64,000 bases of DNA, taken from NCBI RefSeq assembly GCF_022605165.1, contig NC_063068.1, positions 1 through 64,000 on the forward strand, written 5' to 3'. The position numbers were made by a program, and so were the translations under genes. The stretch comes from Purpureocillium takamizusanense. Taxonomy: Eukaryota; Ascomycota; Sordariomycetes; Hypocreales; Ophiocordycipitaceae. Below the pieces are notes generated by a model, which saw only the letters and a list, made by a program, of their open reading frames with translations, had not been told where the DNA came from and searched no databases. Shown here one piece after another: positions 10,781 through 22,274 of this stretch; position 1 is the stretch's first letter, and each line of letters starts with the position of its first letter.

Positions 10781-11407
10781 ATGCCGTCAGTGCCCCTCAA
10801 AGAGCTTGTCAAGCACGACGACTTCGACCCGGAGCTGGTGGAGCGCATCGCGGAGCGCAAGTTCCAGCCGCCGGTGGCCATGGTGGAGGCAGACCCGAGC
10901 TGGGCGCGACACTTTGCCGAGGCCAAGGCGCGCATCGAGGACGCGCTCGGCGCCACGGCCGTGTCGGTCGCGCACGTGGGGTCGACGAGCGTGCCCGGGA
11001 TGCCGGCCAAGGCCATCATCGACGTGGACCTGACGGTGCGCGACGTCCGCGACGAGGCGGCGTACGTGGGGCCGCTCGAGAGGAGCGCGGGCTTCGTCTT
11101 CCTGCTGCGCGAGCCGCACTGGCACGAGCACCGCTTCTTCTGCCAGGGCGGCGCGCGCGGAGAGCAGTTCCCCATCAACCTACACGTCTGGGGGCCGGGC
11201 TGCCCCGAGGCGGAGCGGCACCGCATCTTCCGCGACTGGCTGACAAGGTCACCCGACGACTTTGCGCTGTACGCGCGGACGAAGCGCGAGGCGGCCGAGG
11301 TGGCGGCGCGCAACGGCGAGTCGGTCATGCAGTACAACCTGCGCAAGGAGCGGACGATTCGGGATATTCTGGACCGGGCGTTTCGCGACCTGGGGTACGT
11401 CGAGTGA
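10781..11407 (+). CDS. GrpB/UPF0157 family protein, 208 aa
   Basis: Single-exon gene for a full-length GrpB-family protein, a nucleotidyltransferase-fold family. The hallmark HVGSTSVPGMPAKAIIDVDL (residues 65-84) is complete and includes the GS and DxD-type metal-binding positions of that fold. NLHVWGPGCPEAERHRIFRDWL near residue 135 is also characteristic. Some bacterial relatives are fused to dephospho-CoA kinase, but the reaction catalysed by stand-alone fungal members is not established. Codon use is strongly GC3-rich, and that creates long spurious frames on the opposite strand. Start chosen at the first Met of the conserved frame. Confidence 0.88.
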   Translation: MPSVPLKELVKHDDFDPELVERIAERKFQPPVAMVEADPSWARHFAEAKARIEDALGATAVSVAHVGSTSVPGMPAKAIIDVDLTVRDVRDEAAYVGPLERSAGFVFLLREPHWHEHRFFCQGGARGEQFPINLHVWGPGCPEAERHRIFRDWLTRSPDDFALYARTKREAAEVAARNGESVMQYNLRKERTIRDILDRAFRDLGYVE

Positions 11408-12078
11408 TGAGTGAGGATCTGGTGATGGTGGCACGTAGTGGCGGCGGTTCGTGGGTCGGCGGTTTGAGACGCCCCCAATGATCACGGGAAAAGTCTTGTT
11501 GGGCTGTTCAAGACCCAGGGAGTTTGACACGGCTGGCTGCTAAAAGTAATTTACTGGTGGATAGGCACTTATAGGAGCTCCTACAGGTGGCTTCCGGCTT
11601 TATGCAGCGACTTCTTCTTGTTTGTCGGGAGACTTCCCCAAGAAGTCGGGTGCTCAAGGAGCAGGCTGGCGCTCCACTGTCATAAGGCCAGGAGAGGCAC
11701 CTACTAGAGAGAACCTTCCTGGCTGGGTTCAGGGGCTTACAGCGCGCAAAGCACCCAAGGCCCCCGGGCCATTTCTCCGCATCCAACCCGCCCCAACCCG
11801 CCGCCCCTCCCCCAAAGATAGGTCGCCTCCACAGTCCCCCAACCCCTGCCGCCAACCGGCAACGAATGATGGCGGCGGGGGTCCGTCCCCGTTTGCACAG
11901 CGTGGCTGGCAACGGCAATGGGCGGGCTTTCTCGGTAAAAGAGCAACGCCAGTGCCTGCCACCCCGCCATCTGTCTTGTCGCCGCATCCACCAGTCTCGG
12001 CTCGTCTGGCTTCCTCGTCTTGGGGGCTTCTTCTGTCGTGATGGATCCCGTGTCCAAGTCGTTATCACGCAACCCAAC
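11408..12078. other. Intergenic with C-rich tracts
   Basis: Upstream region of the 3-hydroxyisobutyrate dehydrogenase gene. It contains pyrimidine/C-rich stretches (about 11760-11880), common in promoters and leaders of GC-rich fungi. No gene supported. Confidence 0.5.
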
Positions 12079-13291
12079 ATGAGAGTCGCAGCAACACGCC
12101 TGGGCGGCCTCGTCCAGAGGAGGGGCTTTGCCAGCACGGCGCGCCGCCTCGACACCTACGGCTTTGTCGGTCTCGGCCAGATGGTAGGCGTTCCCGTTTC
12201 CCCCAACAACACCACAGCCGGCGGTTGCGTTTTCGTCGGCGGGTTTTGTTTTTGCCCATCATGACGGCTCACACGGGAGAGTTAGGGCTATCAAATGGCC
12301 AGGAACCTCCAGGCCAAGCTCAAGCCGACAGACAAGGTGGCCATCTTCGACATCAATCCCCAGGCCATGAAGGGCCTCGAGACGGAGATGAAGGCGGTGG
12401 GCAACGGCGCGACCGTCGAGCTGGCGGCCAGCGCCTTTGATGCATCCAAGGACGCCGTGAGTCTTGTTGCTGTCCCCCGCGCCCCCCGTCCGCCCGTTCT
12501 GGCTGGCCGGCTGGCGGCTGTCACCCATGACAACTTTTCTAACGGACCGTCTGTCTACGCAGGACACGGTCATCACGGTCCTCCCCGAGCCGCAGCACGT
12601 GCAGGGCGTCTACAAGTCGATCCTAACGTCGTCCCTCCCCGAGAAACGAGACCGCATCTTCGTCGACTGCTCGACCATCGACCCGTCAACGTCGCGGCAG
12701 GTGGCGGCGTCGGTCGCGTCGGCGGGCCAGGGCACCTTCGTGGACGCGCCCATGTCGGGCGGCGTGGTGGGCGCGACGGCGGGCACGCTGACCTTTATGC
12801 TGGGCGCCGACGAGGCCCTCGTGCCGCGCGTGGAGCCGACGCTGCTGCGCATGGGGCGCAAGGTGCTGCACTGCGGCGCGCAGGGGGCGGGCCTGTCGGC
12901 CAAGCTGGCCAACAACTACCTGCTGGCGCTCAACAACATCGCGACGGCCGAGGCCATGAACCTGGGGATGCGCTGGGGGCTGGACCCGAGGACGCTGGCG
13001 GGCGTCATCAACGTCAGCACGGGCCGGTGCTGGCCCAGCGAGGTCAACAACCCGGTCCGGGGCGTCGTCGAGGCGGCGCCCGCGGGCAGGGACTACCGCG
13101 GCGGGTTCGGCATCTCGCTCATGAAGAAGGACCTGCGGCTGGCCATGGTGGCGGCCGAGGAGGCGGGCGCGCGCATGGCCATGGCCGACGCGGCCTACGG
13201 CGTGTACGAGGCGGCCGAGAAGCTCGATGAGTGCAAGGGGCGCGACTTTTCCGTCGTGTACCGCTATCTGGGGGGGAAGGAGGGGGAGTAA
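12079..13291 (+). CDS. 3-hydroxyisobutyrate dehydrogenase, mitochondrial
   Basis: Three exons, 12079-12183, 12286-12456 and 12563-13291, give 334 residues. The enzyme oxidises 3-hydroxyisobutyrate to methylmalonate semialdehyde with NAD+ in valine breakdown. Residues 1-24 are Arg/Ala-rich without acids, a mitochondrial presequence. Splicing of exons 1 and 2 restores the Rossmann motif GFVGLGQMGYQMA; DAPMSGGVVGA (about 153-163) is the substrate-binding signature; the catalytic Lys is in LSAKLANN (about 206), and the C-terminal GFGISLMKKDL is typical. Length and all motifs are as expected. The acyl-CoA dehydrogenase at 53.5-55.1 kb acts in the same general pathway area but is not adjacent. Confidence 0.95.
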
Positions 13292-14892
13292 CTTGTATGG
13301 TAGAGCAGCAGATGCCAGTCGATGTCTTTGTATGCCCTCGGAGTGCGTAGGTGCCCACTATCGCATGGTGTTCCATGCCTCTCTGATGGTGCCTTTTATC
13401 CTACAAGAAGAAAGCGAGAGACGCAGACCATGGAATACCAGACTTTCGCCACAACACTCACTGCTCTACAGCTCCGCAAACCCAACCGTCAGCACAGCTT
13501 ACAGCAGAAACGTGCTGCACAGCGCCCTGCGTTGAAACAATTCGTCCCGCGACTCGCTCGGCCGAGCGGCCGGACCAGCACCTCCTCCTGCTACCCACCT
13601 TTTTCTTTCCATTCACAAAAAAGGAGGCGTCCGGGACGGCGCCGACCCGAGAGAGAGCGCTGCCACTACTGCTGATGAGCCCACGCCGTCCCTGCACGTC
13701 AAAGACGCACGCACGCACCCTGGCCTTATTAGCGCCCGCCACTTCGGAGTTGTTGCGGTCTTGACTAGCGGCCGTAGTTGTAGCACTACGAGTACGAGGT
13801 GACAACGGGGATAACCAGAGAGAGAGAGCGTCCCGCGATACTTATTGTTCTGACAGCAAGAAAGGACAAGGCATCGTGAGTCCGCCTGCTGCTACAAAGC
13901 CACCCTGATCATCGAACACTCTGCCCCCGTCATCGACGGATGAAAGGGACAACTGCTGATGAGCTGCTGGTCCGTGGGTACGTGATTCAAGACGACCGTC
14001 GTCCATGCTTCTTCCCCCCCTCCCTCCACTCTCCCCATTCCCCATCCACCAACAATCGTGCTGCCCCCACGCGCCGCCGTCAGCTCACCGGACCCAGCGG
14101 ACTTGGGTTGCGGACTTTGGCCCCATCTGGTGGTGGTGGTGGTCCCTTTCGATGCGCCCCTTCGGGCCCCTTGTTGGTCTCTCGCGCACCCAAAGAAAAG
14201 TCGCGGCCGTCATCGCTCAGGCTAGCGGTAAGTAGAAGTATTGATTGAGAGGGCGAGGGAACAGCCCGGCAGGATCAAGGGCCGATAGGGCTACTGCTAC
14301 TACTACTACTGCTAGCAGTCTCTTGGTATGGTCAGATTCCGCTCTTGGTTATAGACACCAAATTATCATACATCCATATTTGATCCCCACGTTGCCGCCC
14401 GCCCGCCCCCGACGTCCCGTCACAGACGTGAAACCACCACTACTTGTGCCTTCAACGGGAACCGGGACCGCGCGGCGAAGGACGACGGTGCAGACGCCTT
14501 CTCACACACACTCTCTCTCTCTAACCCTTTTTTTCTTGCTCTCTTTTCACCCCCGGTACAGCGCTTCCCGTTACGTATCGCCAATTTTACTTGTCCTTCT
14601 GTCAGTTGTGCTGCGATCCGACCAACTTGATTGTTGTAGCGGCGGCGACACGGACGATTCCATCCATCCATCCATCCATCCACACGCGGAGCCGCTGAAC
14701 ATCCAGCCAGCAGCAGGCGCAACAGTCTCGACTCTCCGCGAAAAGAAAAACAGAAGATACACACAAACGAATCTCACAAGGCAACGATCAGACGGAGAGG
14801 GCGAGCAAGATTGAAAACTAGAAAAACCCAAGAAAAAGTCGACACAGGAAGAAACAGGAGCGACTTGCGCCTCCCCGCCGCCCGCAGCAGCC
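13292..14892. other. 1.6-kb upstream region of the RTA1-like gene
   Basis: No gene supported. It is rich in C/T tracts and contains a (CATC)n microsatellite at 14661-14682 and CT-rich runs at 14505-14525 and 14535-14555. Open frames here are low-complexity and run through these tracts. Probably promoter plus a long 5' leader. Confidence 0.55.
14661..14682. repeat. (CATC)n microsatellite
   Basis: Five and a half perfect CATC units in the putative leader of the RTA1-like gene. Candidate length-polymorphic marker. Confidence 0.9.
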
Positions 14893-16232
14893 ATGTCCTC
14901 GGGCAACTCAACCGGCGCGCGCATGAAGGACTGCACCCAAGTCTCCTTTGGGTGCCCCGTCGAGGGCACCGTGCTGGGCTACTACCCCAACCTCGGGTCT
15001 GGCATCTTCTTCACCATCGCCTTCGCGCTGTGCCTCTTCGCCGCCGCGGGCCTGGGCGCGTGGAAGCGCACCTGGACGTACGGCGCGGCCATTACCGTGG
15101 GCTTGATTCTCGAGACGGCCGGTGAGTTGTCTCTTTTCTTTCTCTCTCTCTCTCTCTCTCTCTCACTCTCTCTCTGTCTGTAATGCCGCCGTGACCATGT
15201 TCTTGTTCCCAACGCGAAGCCGGACACGTGGCTTCTTGACTTGAGTTGCGCAACTTGAAGTTGAAGAAGAAGAAGAAAGCAGGTTGGTAATGAAGAGACT
15301 GACTTTGGACACCACAGGATACGTCGGCCGCATCCTCCTCCACTACAACCCCTGGAACAACGGCGCCTTTGAGCTCCAAATCTGCGCCATCATCCTCGCC
15401 CCGACCTTCATCTGCGTCTCCGTCTACCTCACCCTCAAGCACGTCGCCCTGCACCTGGGAGGGCCGACGCGCCTCTCCCGCATCCCCCCCGCCTGGTACC
15501 CGCGCATCTTCCTCCCCGCCGACCTCACCTGCCTCGTCGTTCAGGCCATCGGCGGGGGCATCGCCGCCGCCGCCGGCCACGAGAACCGCAAGCTCCAGCG
15601 AGCCGGCAACCAGGCCATCATCGCCGGCGTCGCCCTGCAGGTCGTCGTGCTCGCCCTCTTCGGGCTCATGGGCGCCGACTACTGGCGCCGCGCCGCGCGG
15701 CACGTGTCCTCGGGCAAGGCGTCGCGGGAGACGCTCGCGCTGTGGAACGATGGGAGGTTTCGGCAGTTTGTGTGGGCTGTCACGGCTGCGTACATGGCCA
15801 TTCTCGTGCGTTGTGTGTACCGGTGAGTCCACAAACAACGTCCCTTCGACCCTTCCCATCATCCCTATCTTTCTCCCTCCGCTCTTCCTCTGTGCTGGAC
15901 CTCTTCCTGTGCTTGGAACGCCCACTGACACATTACCGGCACATCGCAGAATCGTCGAGATGAGCGGCGGCTGGGGCAACCACATCATGCAGGACCAGCC
16001 CAGCTTCCTCGTCCTCGACAGCACCCTCGTCCTCATCGCCGTCTACCTCCTCACCATCTTCCATCCGGGCATCTTCTTCCCGCAGATGCGCAACGGCTAC
16101 GCCAAGGACATGGCCCGAGCGAACCCTGACCACGCAGCCGCTGATGCGGAGCGCGACGGCGAGAGTGACGAAACCAAGAATGAGACGCCCGGCTCAGCCA
16201 ACGAGAGGTCAAAGGTTGAGCAGCCGGCTTGA
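14893..16232 (+). CDS. RTA1-like seven-helix membrane protein, 338 aa
   Basis: Exons 14893-15121, 15318-15822 and 15950-16232. The product has about seven hydrophobic helices, e.g. GSGIFFTIAFALCLFAAAGL near residue 35. The spliced ETAGYVGRIL and the following N-W-N-N-x-x-F-x-L-Q stretch match the RTA1 family, as do FLPADLTCLVVQAIGGG and the late GNHIMQDQPSFLVLD. The C-tail is acidic and soluble. Yeast Rta1/Rsb1-type proteins are membrane proteins linked to resistance to aminocholesterols and sphingoid-base export; a transporter mechanism is not firmly shown. Intron 1 carries a (TC)n tract at 15141-15176. Start is the Met directly after a long leader. Confidence 0.88.
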
Positions 16233-16458
16233 GTCGTCGCACGCGAGCTTCCTCCACAGGCGAGCAAAGAGGGGGGGCGAGTCGCGCGCCCCGGCATCGG
16301 ATAGACGGCGTTGAAGCGCATCATGTTGTCATTTCATCGTCCTTGCAGGACAGTAGAGTTGCAATGCATATTTTTCAAGGCTTACGAGAAGCAAGACTTG
16401 GACTCCATGCCCTTTGCTCGCTATGCCTCTAGTGTACCCATGATGCGATGCTAATAAT

Positions 16459-18934
16459 TCACTGCTTGACCAGCCTATCATTCTCCCCATCGTCGTCACT
16501 CTCCTCTTCCTCTTCCTCCTCCTCATCCTCCTCATCCTCATCGCTCTCTTCCCCTTCTTCCTCCTCATCGTCCGTCTCTTCTTCCGTCTCATCCTCCTCC
16601 GTCTCTCCATTGTCTTCTTCCTCGGCCAGCCAATCATCCAGAGTTTTGGCGCCAACCTTTTCGCCGAGACCATTCGCCCTTTGCGGCGGCGTGGCCCGGG
16701 CTGCGTCGTCAAGCCTCTCCGTTGCGGGCGTAGCCTTGTCGCCGTCGTGGCGGGATGACGGCCCGCCTCCATTCTCGTCCCGGAGTCTCGGATCCGGCTC
16801 CTTGCCAGCCTCGACCCAGTCCGGCAAGGTCTCGTATCCACTCAGGCCGTGAATGCCGCCTCCGCCGGCCAGGACCAACGTTGACGACCCGAGCAGAAAG
16901 CCCTTTCTCGATTCCGACGGGCTCGGGGCCTGTGGGGCAGGCTTAGGGGCCAGGAGCATGAGCGTCGCCAGCTGGGGGACGCCCAGCAAGGATCGATACA
17001 TTCTCGCCCGGTCTCTGAGGTCGTACGACGTGTCGTACCTGACAAGCAGCACCACATAGTCCCACAGCCTTTCAATCGGATGCTTGTCCAACTCTTGCGG
17101 CGGATCCTCCTCGGCTGCCCTTTCTTTTTCGGCCTCGCTCTGGCGATTAATGTGGTGCAGGTAGACCTTGGCGGCGAGCAACAGGATCTGGCGCTTGGCA
17201 GCCTCCGACTCGCTCACAAAGTCCTTGAGAAGGATTCGCAAGACGTCTGGTGCAATATTGTCCTCGCCATTGAGTCCAGAGAACTCGCCCACAAGCCAGA
17301 TGATGGTGGCCCGGGCCTGCGGATCCGTGGCAGAGTCGAGGTTCTTTGCAAGCCTTACCACGGTGCCAACATGGCCCTCAGCATCTTGCTGTATCAGGTG
17401 GCGGATGACCGTCAGAGACTCGGCGGCGAGCGTCCCATCTAGACTCGTGATCTGCCCTAGGAGCAACTTTAAGCACCGGGGGGCCGTCGTCACATCGGAC
17501 TGCGCGCATCGTCCGATCGCGCGAACGGCTTCTCGCACCAGCGCCTTGTTCGACCCTTGCGAAAAGTGCTCAAGCTCCTTCAGGATGAGGCTCTTGACAT
17601 GAATGGGGCTGTGGGGAAAGATGATGGCCAAGACCTCCAGTTTCAGTTCCCAGACGGGCGCCGTGTCCGTCGACTTGACCAGGAAGTGGCTGGCGTACTT
17701 TACAAAATCCGTTGGCCGGAGGAGGCAGACCGAGACGATGTTGTAGAGGGCAATCTGCTGGATGTCCTGGGCCCCGCGCAGCAACGCAACGAGTGGACCG
17801 ACGGCGAGTTTGACGTACTCGGGCGTCCCGACAGCGACGTAGCACCGCGCAACGGCGACAACGACGGCAGAGTTGCGGCTCTGGAGCAGCGGTCGTAGGG
17901 CGTTGAGGAGGAGGAGCAGGTCGGGATTCATGGAGGAGCCGCGGCCCGAGGCAGCACCCGTGGACTCGCTGTAAAAGTCATCGGTCGAATTATCCTGTGT
18001 AGGGCTCTTCGATCCTTGACTCCGCGGGAAGCACTTGCGCGCGTAGCAAGTCATCAGACGCAGCATGGCCAACTGACTCCACTCGTCCATGTCCACGATC
18101 TTGCGCACCAGGGCGCGGTAGTGCTTGTGTATCAGGTCGATGCGCTCGGGGCAGATCTCGAGGAACGAGGATACTGCCGCGCCGGCGACGTAGTATTGCT
18201 TGTCGCCGAGAAGGGCGGACAGGTATTCGATGAGCTGCGGCGACTGGCTAGGGTCGAGGCGGTAGCACTTGGGGATGGCCAAGGCGGCGGCCTTGCGGAC
18301 GTAGGGGCTCATGTCGACGACGCCCTTCTTGATGGCAAGAGAGACGATCTGGCTGATGACGGGGACGCGGATGCCCGACATGGTCTTAAGGGCGAGGGCG
18401 CGGACCTGGGGGTTGGTGTCGGACAGCGACTTCTGGATGGTGTTGATGGAGAGGAGGGCGAGGTCGGGCTCGTGCTCGGCGTGGTGGATGAGGTAGATGT
18501 AGACGAGCTTCTTGATTTCGATGTTGGGCGAGGCGACATTCTTGACGACCGAGGAGAAGAATGGCAGCGTCTTGTGGTTTCGGTACATCATCTAGAAGCA
18601 TCGTCAGTCGTCTCCGTCCGTCTGTCCGCCTGGCTAGACCGCGTCGAGGCCACGACGACAGCAGTGCGTGCGTGCTCACCGAGATGACCCGTCGCAGGCC
18701 GTCGAGAATCTCCCGGTCATTCCTGCTGTCGAGGAGCTTCCTCATCTGGTTGCGATCGAGCGGGCGGGCGCTGGTTCGCATGTTGCTCATGTTGCGCGTC
18801 GCCTGGGCGGCATCGAGGGTCAGCTCTCTCGCTGCGGAAAGAGTCGTCGTTAGCAGAGGGGCGGGGACAGACAAGGGGATGCGGCATCGCTCACCAGTCT
18901 CCATGAGACCCGAGATCCTCGCTATCGACTCCAT
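16459..18934 (-). CDS. APL6: AP-3 adaptor complex subunit beta
   Basis: Exons 18934-18895, 18831-18680 and 18591-16459, 774 residues. The large beta subunit of the AP-3 coat builds vesicles carrying cargo from Golgi to vacuole. The spliced N-terminus reads MESIARISGLMETG, ARELTLDAAQATRNMS; the trunk shows adaptin/HEAT repeats including LVYIYLIHHAEHEPDLALLS, NPQVRALALKTMSGIRVP and MSPYVRKAAALAIPKCY. A 100-residue Ser/Pro-rich hinge is followed by a strongly acidic tail (EEEDNGETEEDETEEE region), as in fungal AP-3 beta. No separate ear domain is visible, as expected for fungal members. It converges on the RTA1-like gene, with 226 bp between. Confidence 0.95.
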
Positions 18935-20802
18935 CGTTGCCGGTAGGAGCTGCGCCCGTGCGGTGTGTGGATTGGATTGGACGCTGTCGAGAAGGTGCTG
19001 GGTTGAATTGAATCGGGAGGGATGACGCCGCCGTAACTCATGGATGGCAGCTGCGGCCCCCCCCCCCCCACCAACCCAGGAAGCTATCGGGGTACGTACC
19101 CTCCCGCCTTCCAACTTTCCCAGTCCTCCCAGTCCTCCCAGCGCACCCGAAAGATTTACCCTTTTCTCAATTTACTTCTATAACTCCAAGCATGTCCCAT
19201 GACCGTTTATGTCCTTGACAGTCCAGTCCCGCCCGTCTCCGACGTAGTCTTCTGAGCGTTTCAAACGCTTTCTTGCCCATTCTGCTACAAACCTGCCTGC
19301 TCTTGTTCGTGGTGAACTACTAACCCTTACCATCCTTGCTGGTCGCAGCGCTGATGAGTTCAAGTTCCTTGTCGTTCCGTGTGCCGTCGCTTTGTTCCTG
19401 GCGTTGCAGGCAGCTTACTAAAGAGAGCATGTCTACACGATCCATGGAACTGAGGACCGACGTATTTCGTGCTTGTTCAATTGAGCGACAGCCTGAGTCG
19501 ACACATGGTTCAATGAGACGGGAACGAACCGAAGCAATCAGTACAAACGACTCAGTTTCCGAAACAAGCCCCTCAATAAAAGCCCAGATGCTCCTCCTTG
19601 ACTTGCGCGGATTCATTGAGTCATTGCTGTTCGCCCGACTGAGAGTAGCTACCTCCTGTGCAAGGATAAACGATAGGCTGGCTTTACAATTCTCAGCTCG
19701 CTCTCATTCCCTCACAACGTGGGCGACCTGTTCCGATAAAGACATGTGGTCCGCTGGTTACTTTGGCGGCGAGGGGCCGAGCTCGGAAAGACGCGGATGG
19801 TACAATATGAACAGGGCCGTGCTTGTAGGACTGACATGATAGGACAGCAAAGGGCATAGAGCTTCAAAGTGCTGGCGCTCCTTGTCTGCCCTTGTATCAT
19901 TGAACCCGGCTCATTTCTCACGAGTGAACGGATCGAGTACATCGACTCGAAGTTGAGGTAGGTCAGGCAAGTTGTGTCTGTCCAGCAAACACAGACGGCC
20001 CGGACCCAATCACTCATGCAGAGAGAGTGAAAGCAGACCAAAACCAAGGCCAGGATGCTCTGATACAGACGAGCCGCGACGATTCATCGACTTTTGAACC
20101 GAGTTGCAAGCTGCTCGTCGCATTGGCAGCTCTAGGTGATTGCTTGTGGTGCAGCTCAACTGCCATAATGACCTCAGGACACAAACTACTTGGATCCTAG
20201 ACGCCGAAATTTGGAACACTTTTCTTGCGCTCGCAGAACAGACTACTTTCGTTTCAATGGGCGGCATGTCTGTCGTATCTCTCGTGGCCATAGCGGCACT
20301 CGTGGCCCTGGTGGCCCTGGTAACTCTTGTGGCCCTTGTGGCCGTCATAGGGATCGTGGCTCTTGTGGCCTTGGTGCCCATGATTCTTTATCTAGGTCTT
20401 TGTGGGTTCCTCGTTCGGCTTGGAGACCTTGTGTACGCGGGAGGATATACGTTGAGCCCGTAAGGACAAATGCTTCTGCGTTGAAGCGATTCGGGGTGTC
20501 GGTGTCAACAAAGGGTGGCCACGAACGGACTTTTTTACGCAGTCCACGTCTGTTCATGAGGACAAAAGATCGTCATGGCGCCTGCCTCGCCAGCCAAGAG
20601 CTACTTAAAGCTGGTCCAGTTCAACGTCGCCAGATTGGTCTCGATCTCGCTATAACGACTCAACCCGATCAGTCTTGTCCTTTTACACCCAAGAAGAACC
20701 TCACTTGTCACCACGTCCAGATCACACACAACTCCGTTCCCGTCCCTCTCAACATACCCCGAACCTCACGCAAGGCCCGGGGGCAACCTCACCACCACCA
20801 CC
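18935..20802. other. Intergenic, 1.9 kb, no confident gene
   Basis: Lies between divergent AP-3 beta and the gasdermin-like gene. A run of ten C residues lies near 19059. The only structured element is the 9-bp-periodic, His-coding stretch at 20254-20391, annotated separately. Other open frames (e.g. 19336-19839) show no domain. Confidence 0.5.
20254..20391 (-). repeat. 9-bp-periodic tract encoding a Gly-His-rich peptide
   Basis: On the minus strand one frame reads NHGHQGHKSHDPYDGHKGH and continues with further Gly-His-x triplets to a TGA at 20254. It is built from GGCCACAAG-type 9-mers. A CTAG just upstream could act as a splice acceptor, so this could be the last exon of a small metal-binding-like protein, but I could not find a convincing first exon. 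On the plus strand the same DNA encodes a Val/Ala/Leu-only run, which looks spurious. It may be a relic. Confidence 0.4.
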
Positions 20803-21711
20803 ATGCAGGACTGTTCTACGTACATCCTCCCGTGCGACCTGCGCGAGGCTGACCCCCGACTCCTCCAGCTAGGCACCGTCCTTCTCCATCCGACCGACAC
20901 CTTCCTCACGACGCATCTTGACGCCCAAAGGCTCGCCCGTGCCGCCAAGGTGGGGATCCACACGTACGTCGAGCGGAACGTGCAGGTGATGCAGCCGCTG
21001 CTCTTCGACGAGGTCAACTACCTCTTCCCCGTGCACCCCAACAAGGTGGGCACCTTCAAGGCCAACAGGCAGATCCCGCGGCACCTCCTAACCCAGCTCG
21101 AGGTCGTGCACTTTACGGACCCCCCCAGTGGCAAAGAGGTGGCCTCCATGCTCAAGGCGCACCCAGTCATCAAGGCACACCTCGAGCTGGGCGTTGTGAA
21201 CTACCAGCCCGTGTACATGGTCACGGGCCTCATGATCGCCTCGGACATGCAGTACCGCGAGCGGCCCGCACCGATGCCGACGCGGACCCCGGCGCGGGCG
21301 CAGGACATGGAGCGGAAGCTGGTCATCGAGCCCGAGGCACGGGAGGCGCTGACGGCGGTGCTCGAGAAGTCGAAGCGGCACCAGGACAAGGAGCTGCCGC
21401 TCGACTTCTTCCAGGTGTCCCCCAACGGAGACTCCACGACACCCCGGCGCATGGAGGTTGACCCGCTGCGGATCATGGCCAAGCCCGACCACATGGTGGC
21501 CATGCCGGGGAAGACCATCTACGCGTACAAGCTCACCAAGATCGACGTGAGCAGGTGGATGGGCTCCGTCGCGAAGCCCGTGCCGGAGCCGGTCCTGACA
21601 AAGCAGGGATACATGGTCCGCTATCGAGACGTTCCCGTCGGGCACGTATACACGGCGAGTGTTGAGGTGCCCGCAACTACCAACTTTGACTGCGTGTACG
21701 GCGGTTGGTGA
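20803..21711 (+). CDS. Candidate gasdermin-like (RCD-1/HET-Q1 type) protein, 302 aa
   Basis: Single-exon gene without signal peptide or membrane helix. Three segments resemble what I remember of a fungal family related to the cell-death proteins RCD-1 and HET-Q1: the N-terminal DLREADPRLLQLGTVLLHP, the central strand NYQPVYMVTGLMIASDMQ (about residues 139-156), and PGKTIYAYKLTKIDV (about 235-250). The last two sit where vertebrate gasdermins have their conserved YVVTE and SGxxLAFRV strands. Between them lies a charged, variable linker, as in the pore-forming fold. Fungal members cause allorecognition cell death by permeabilising the plasma membrane. No protease gene of the HET-Q2 type is adjacent, so an RCD-1-like, protease-independent mode is the more natural guess. 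Family membership is from memory and needs a profile search; it could be an unrelated uncharacterised protein. Confidence 0.55.
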   Translation: MQDCSTYILPCDLREADPRLLQLGTVLLHPTDTFLTTHLDAQRLARAAKVGIHTYVERNVQVMQPLLFDEVNYLFPVHPNKVGTFKANRQIPRHLLTQLEVVHFTDPPSGKEVASMLKAHPVIKAHLELGVVNYQPVYMVTGLMIASDMQYRERPAPMPTRTPARAQDMERKLVIEPEAREALTAVLEKSKRHQDKELPLDFFQVSPNGDSTTPRRMEVDPLRIMAKPDHMVAMPGKTIYAYKLTKIDVSRWMGSVAKPVPEPVLTKQGYMVRYRDVPVGHVYTASVEVPATTNFDCVYGGW

Positions 21712-22274
21712 GATCAACCGGTTTGCGGCACCTCGGGGGAGGGGTCTCCGAGGCTCTCGAGTTGTCAACAATAAGCCCAAAGTCCGGTGTTGCGAACACA
21801 TGAGGGGTGATCATGTCAAAGGTGCGTCAGCTTGAACCAGCCAGGCCTTGATCGAATGCATCCTCGCGCTGGTCGGGTTTCCCCAGCGGCGGGAAGTCTT
21901 CTCGTACGCCAGGTCGAAACGAGGCGACAACTCGGTGCCATTCGGTCAAGTAATCCATATTCTTTGTTACTATTGCCTAAAACCCATTTCATGTGTTGTG
22001 CGTTCTGACTCTGAGTGCGTGTAAGTCTGTGTCGTTGGTTGGGATTGCCTAATTCGGTCAGTACTCAGTAATCGGATCGACAACGCCCCGCCCCCACCGC
22101 CCACCATCAATCATCATCCATCACCCATCCATAGCTATCTATCACACTCAAACCTCCACCATCATCATCACCCTCACACATCACAACAACACAGACAACC
22201 ATCACAAGTCCGCAAACAACGATGCCAACCACGTCCGCTCACGCCCACCCTCGGCTCGTCATCGAACCGTCGCC
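21712..22274. other. Intergenic, same-strand spacer
   Basis: Contains the 3' end of the gasdermin-like gene and the promoter/leader of the next gene. From about 22085 on it becomes rich in CA and CATC (TCATCATCCATCACCCATCC type), a leader-like composition. No gene supported. Confidence 0.5.

Noticed and set aside
10753..11481. Two alternative frames of similar length across the GrpB gene
   Set aside because: They lack the HVGSTSVPG signature; only the 10781-11407 frame is a coherent family member.
20140..20463. Plus-strand frame encoding a membrane-like Val/Ala/Leu run
   Set aside because: The run arises from the 9-bp GTGGCCCTG-type repeat; the opposite-strand Gly-His reading is the more specific signal.
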